A stretch of 64,000 bases of DNA from Cinnamomum chago (taxonomy: Eukaryota > Streptophyta > Magnoliopsida > Laurales > Lauraceae): positions 72,143,001-72,207,000 of the forward strand of contig CP142459.1 in NCBI GenBank assembly GCA_038049695.1, in the 5' to 3' direction. The position numbers and the translations under genes were made by a program. The notes beneath the pieces are model-generated. The model had not been told where the DNA came from. It saw nothing but the letters and a program-made list of their open reading frames with translations, and did no database searches. How positions within the stretch are numbered: the stretch's first letter is position 1; each line of letters opens with the position of its first letter. Below, piece after piece: positions 59,306-64,000 of this stretch.

Positions 59306-62300
59306 CTATAATATTTTGAGGAACCAACCATCTAGTGTAGGGTCCACAATTGTAAGAATGGGCAATAGGAAAGAATCTGGATCCCGTCCCATTTAGTGAC
59401 ATGTTCTCAAATATCACATAATTACAAGGAGTTGTCCCACCATTAGATTATACACATGACTGATAACGTAATTAGCACAACCTTATATATTTTATTAATT
59501 AATCAAATACCTTAATCCCATTGTGAGTCATGTGCAAAATCTACTGGTGGAATGAAATGTTATTGAAGCGGGAGGGGATGGGGTTTCTTAAGATGAGCAG
59601 TCCAAATTATCATTGCGTGGACTCCACCTAGAGTCTCAACTCCCTTCACTTTATTTTTATTTTGATATGACACTCAATTTTATCTTATTCTATCAACAAA
59701 GTAGCCTCGCAACGGATAAATTCAAATAAAAAAAGAAGAAAGGGTGATCAGACGATGGAGCCAAGGTCTCTCCCTTGGCCCAACGTGCATCACGGGGCAC
59801 ATGATCTCTTCAGGCTCCATCCAATGGACAGCGAGGACTGTACCTTAAGTCACGAGGAATCCTAATTTATTTAATCATCAGATCCTGTGGGCGCTCAAAC
59901 TTTTGCAGCAAAAGTCACAAACCCAAGAAAGATTTAAATGATCTCTACAATACAAAATCTCTTCTCCAATAATCTACTCTCCACAAATCGTCAAGAACCC
60001 TCATCCACTTTTTTTTTATTTATTCACATGGTTGATGGATATTAACATTATAAAAGTACAAAACTCCCTTCTCATATGAAGTCGGTGAAGCCCTGAGCTT
60101 TCGAAAACAGTGCATCAACTAGTAAACTGTCTGGATTATTAAGTTATTGACACCGACCTCATATGTTTAATGGGTGTTAATTTGTGTAAGTGAACCATCA
60201 GTTTGTATGATTAATGTACTGGGTTTATTTTTGTGGAAAGGAGTGTTAGAATCTGAGAGATTATAGTTTTAGGCCGTTGAATGAGTTAAGGAAGGGGAGT
60301 TTAATTAACGGAGGTCCTAACCGAGTGCACGTGTAGGACATTAATGTTGGTAAAGACTCTCATTGACATGCATTGAGGGGATAAAACTATAGTGACCTGA
60401 TGTTACTGACTTTTTATTTTATTTTATGGGTTTTGGTGTCTGTAAATGGTGAGGGGGTCAGCTGAAGCATCTGAAGAAAGATACCCGATCCATTTTTTGA
60501 TTGGATCAAGTCACCACGAAGCACATGATGCATGTAATGCGCGCGTGTGTGCGTGAGAGAGAGAGAGAGCACGCGCGCTAGAAACAGATCGTCGTCTAAA
60601 GTATATGTTCTTTGGCTGGTCCACTTTCTGTGTCATTGTATGCTTTTTCACTCCTTTATAAGTGTTTGTGGTACGGGGCCCAGGTTTTAGAATCCGGGCG
60701 TTTGATTGATCCATGACAAGTCAATTAGCTACGATTTAGTGTCGTACTTGGATTAGTGTACGAAGGTGGAGCCAAAAAAATTCATGGCTCATTTAGTAGT
60801 GGGTTGGGGACTGGGACAGGTGTCTTCCATTTGAGTGTGCCGTTGCTCCTACAACGGATGACCCCTTTCACCTCACAAATATTGTGGATATTTTGAAAGC
60901 ATTTCTAATATTACCTAAAAAGATAAGTTTCTCCTACAGTAAAATTGTAAAATGATATTGTCCTACAACACTCCTAGCTCTCCTGGTTAGGGGGATACCA
61001 TGTAAAATATATGTACTTTTTTTAATAGGCCAATGTAAAAAGGGCATAAGATTTTCTATAATCATCAAGGGTTTTCAAAAATTTCTGGAGGGACCATGGC
61101 CTTTGCTCCCCACTAGTTCCTCAATCTGAAACTCACATTGAATCATGAATGGCTTTGGCTAGGCATTTACCATATTTAATACAGCTTTACATCCTGGCTC
61201 CTGATATACATTAACTGTATCTGCTGGCTAGGATGACTAGCAGGCAGCAACACACTACAACAGCAACCCCACATCATCCACACCAACCAGAGAATCCTCA
61301 CTTAGTACTCAGTAGTTTTGTACCCTTATAGTTACAGTAGCATGATGTGCTGAAACACACTGTGAATTGTGAATGTAAACCATCCTCTTCTAGATGGGGA
61401 AAAAAAAGAAGGAAAAAGATGATTAGATATGAAAATACTCAATGAATTTCAGGGGTCCGTCCACCTGTACAAGTACGAGAGCTGAAGAAATTGCCCGTTG
61501 CTGAGGGCATTGATTCTGTTTCTTGCAATAATCACGTTTGCAGTCAAGGTGGGCCTACTGATTTGGACGGTGGGTATTTATCGATGAACATGATCCTACG
61601 TGGAAAGCTAGGGGAGCTGCATGCAATCAGGCAATGAACGCTTCGGAGGTGGAGAATAACGACATTGCAGGCTTTCTCTTGCCAGCCAAAACTTCAAAAA
61701 GTTAGTGTGACTTGGGTGTCGGGCCAGGGCCCACTCTTTCTACTTTTTTCCAAGCTATATTGCCCTTATAACTTTAATTTAATTAGATTTCACTCAAGCG
61801 TCATGTCGATTTAAGTTTAAATATTTTTCACAGAATCCATACATTATCAATAGTACATATAATTATATGTGATATTTCAGGGTAAATGTGAGATCTAATG
61901 ACTCTGCAGAAAATATTTGAACTTTGATAGTTCTACATAAATGTAAAATCTAATGGCAATCGTATGGTCAAAATCCCCTTTTGTAATAGATAATCCAAAC
62001 TTATATGACGCTGAACTAATTGCAAAGGCCATCCCAACGTGAATGATTTTGAGCACGTGCCTCGACTCGTTCGACTTTGCTACACTTGATATATATTGCA
62101 TGGAGTAGACCCACGGTAAATCGGGCGAGTCAAACAAAGAGTTTGCTCGTTAACAGTAGCTTTGTATTTAATCTGCTACAACTCAAACTGCTCCTGCTGT
62201 ATCACAATCTGAATTTCTGAGATTATCGATCGACAGGAGTCATTGCTCCTGTATGATTTAATATACTCCCCATATGAGGATTAGGATCGACAAAAACGGC

Positions 62301-62686
62301 TTAAATCTCTTTGAACAATATCTCTCTTGCTTTTCTCAACTCTGATATTTCTTTTTTGGGGATAACCTTGAAGATGCCTAGCCTAACAGATGATTTGAAC
62401 CCAACTAAGTTGAAAAAGCCAAACAGAAGTCACGTGGCTGAACCCATCATAATTGGAATAAAGCTTTGATTATGATAATGATGATAGAATAAAATAGCTG
62501 CCATTTTTGCAAGTGAGGGTGTCAGCTACAGCTGAGAGTAAGTGTCCACCGTGTGTGGCATCGCTGATGGCACATGGACCCACCTCAAATTGCTGCTAGT
62601 TCTTATTCTTTATTTAGTTGGAAAGCGTGCCTTTCTCTTTGATTATGAAACACTATATTTCAATGATTTATAACTCGGAGCTGGAG
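58501..62686. other. Intergenic, about 4 kb, no gene seen
   Basis: AT-rich, with a (CA)n(TA)n run at 59268-59306, an alternating GC/GT/GA stretch at 60538-60579 and a scrap of hAT-like sequence near 61030-61110. No exon was recognised. Confidence 0.45.
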
Positions 62687-62905
62687 GAGCAGCGGTGGAA
62701 CCAGACGGGGGCTGACAGAGCCATGGCCCCCTCATAATTTCAAAAAATCCCCCTTTCCTTTATAATATTTTTATAAATTTTTACATATGGCCCTCCCAAA
62801 AAAATTCAGAAAAACCCCTATATGTTTTAAAAACTATATTTATTTTTTAATTGTGGCCCTCCCAAAATAGTTTACTCCCCCCCCTCTCCCCCCCCCCCCC
62901 CCGAA
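62687..62905. mobile_element. Possible hAT-like remnant
   Basis: The left end agcggtggaaccagacgggg resembles the cagnggnggaacc hAT end type. The interior repeats ttttacatatggccctccc-like pieces and ends in C-runs (62875-62902). The right terminus was not found. Confidence 0.35.
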
Positions 62906-63785
62906 TTTCTGGAGTCTTCAAGAGTGACCCTGATTACTGGCCTGTTAGGCTGCCTCGTTAGAACTTGACATGTCAAGCATGCAACATTTATCCGATCATG
63001 ATACTTGAAACAAAGATGAGCCCTGCAGGTTCTAAACCATAATATGGGTTAATAATCAGGCTGTAGATGGTATTTCCAAACCATGGAATGTTCAGGCCCA
63101 GTCCATTTTGAATACCCAGTGAAAATGCCAACATACAATCTTGTTCAGGCCCAGCCATGCCTAGATGCATTAGTGTTTAAATAATCCAGGAACCTAGGTG
63201 CGGAGATTTGTTAGGCCTTTAAATCAAACATCAGGCCGAAGGCAAGAATGCAGTTGATTAGATTTCAGCGTCCCCAAATTCATCTAAAAATGAGTTGCAT
63301 TGTTTATAGGTATCTCTCTGGTGGAAATGATCTATCTCTAAAATTTCTGAAAGCAATGCAGCCGCGGTCACTCATGAATATTATAAGTTCTTTATGTGAA
63401 TGGTGAGAATTCATAAAATCAATCATGTGAGATGTCACTTTTGGCCTATAGAATTCTTAGAACTCTAATTTTCGAAGATCCATTCTGCACATGAGCATTT
63501 ATGAAACAGAGGCGGCGTGGCATAGCATTTGAAGAATTCATAAAACCCAAGTACTAATCATCAACATATGGTTTCATTTTCCAACAACACTGACTATTGA
63601 GTGTATCTTTTTGTTGTTCCATGAAATACACATGTACCCTTGTAAAGTTTTTAGTTGGCTAATTCATAGGTTATTGGACAAAACTAGGATTTCTCAAACT
63701 TGTATTTTATTTAGAAAAAGGACTGCTAAAGATCTCTTTCCAAAATAGAAAGAATTCCAAGAATTCCGGATTCTGAAAATTGACA
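62906..63785. other. Intergenic, no gene seen
   Basis: No exon, RNA gene or bounded transposon was recognised. Confidence 0.45.
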
Positions 63786-64000
63786 GAGGTCGCTCGAGCC
63801 AACCCCCATTCACTCGAACGAACCCTTCACAGAGCTGTCTTCGCTCGACCCACTCTCATGTCCGCTCAAGCCACTGTGTTTCTGGTTTGATAATTTGAAA
63901 ATAGAGAGCAGGTCGCTCGAGCGAACCCCTCACAGTAAGATGATCGCTCAACCGCATTTTATGTTCGCTCGACCCAAGGAAGTCATGCGCTGAATGTCTG
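63786..64000. repeat. Degenerate CGCTCGAGC repeat, runs off the window
   Basis: At least eight irregularly spaced copies of a motif like gtcgctcgagcgaaccc or its variant ttcgctcgacccac occur from 63790 to 63980. Such motif arrays are known inside plant LTRs, so this may be the start of an LTR (fossil), but no terminus is visible. Confidence 0.5.

Overview
This is nuclear DNA of a flowering plant. It is AT-rich and intron-rich, with long gene-free stretches full of small transposons, simple repeats and retroelement fossils. The four protein genes are plant-specific families. The species cannot be fixed from the window; nothing here is bacterial, organellar or animal.

Genes, all on the minus strand, with exon joins worked out by hand (every join keeps GT..AG and reading frame): (1) 21812-23162, an HD-Zip class I transcription factor of the ATHB-13/ATHB-23 clade, 3 exons, 279 aa; (2) 35713-40628, a sucrose transporter of the SUT2/AtSUC3 clade, 14 exons, 597 aa; (3) 42667-47879, a BPA1-like (binding partner of ACD11) RRM protein, 4 coding exons, 244 aa, probably with a 5'-UTR intron ending its first exon at 48848; (4) 54713-55202, an atypical non-DNA-binding bHLH of the PRE/ILI/KIDARI family, 2 exons, 92 aa. 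One RNA gene is visible on the plus strand: a MIR395 hairpin at about 9628-9718. A partial open frame runs off the left edge (1-216).

Layout: 1-9.1 kb is packed with non-autonomous DNA transposons (hAT-like and Mutator-like MITEs, several with clean 8- or 9-bp target duplications) and a gag-only Ty3/gypsy-type LTR fossil with 5-bp target duplication (4983-8452). 9.1-15.5 kb holds MIR395, a 70-bp tandem repeat and a TRIM-like fossil. 15563-18359 is a 2.8-kb solo LTR. 18.4-21.8 kb has a tRNA-derived SINE. 23.4-35.7 kb is gene-poor, with two further SINE copies (31.7-32.4 kb) and a 62-bp duplication around a long (TA)n tract. 35.7-48.9 kb holds the transporter and the BPA1-like gene, whose introns carry a TRIM, a Mutator-like MITE and a possible LTR. 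48.9-64 kb holds the PRE gene, a hAT-like element and little else; the right edge enters a repeat built on CGCTCGAGC.

The genes do not form a pathway. The HD-Zip I and PRE genes are both growth regulators and are also near neighbours at two Arabidopsis loci, which suggests an old linkage. No wholly new system was found; the strongest unexpected items are the MIR395 gene with a compensated base change, the gag-only element whose LTR motif recurs in its internal region, and the HD-Zip/PRE linkage.
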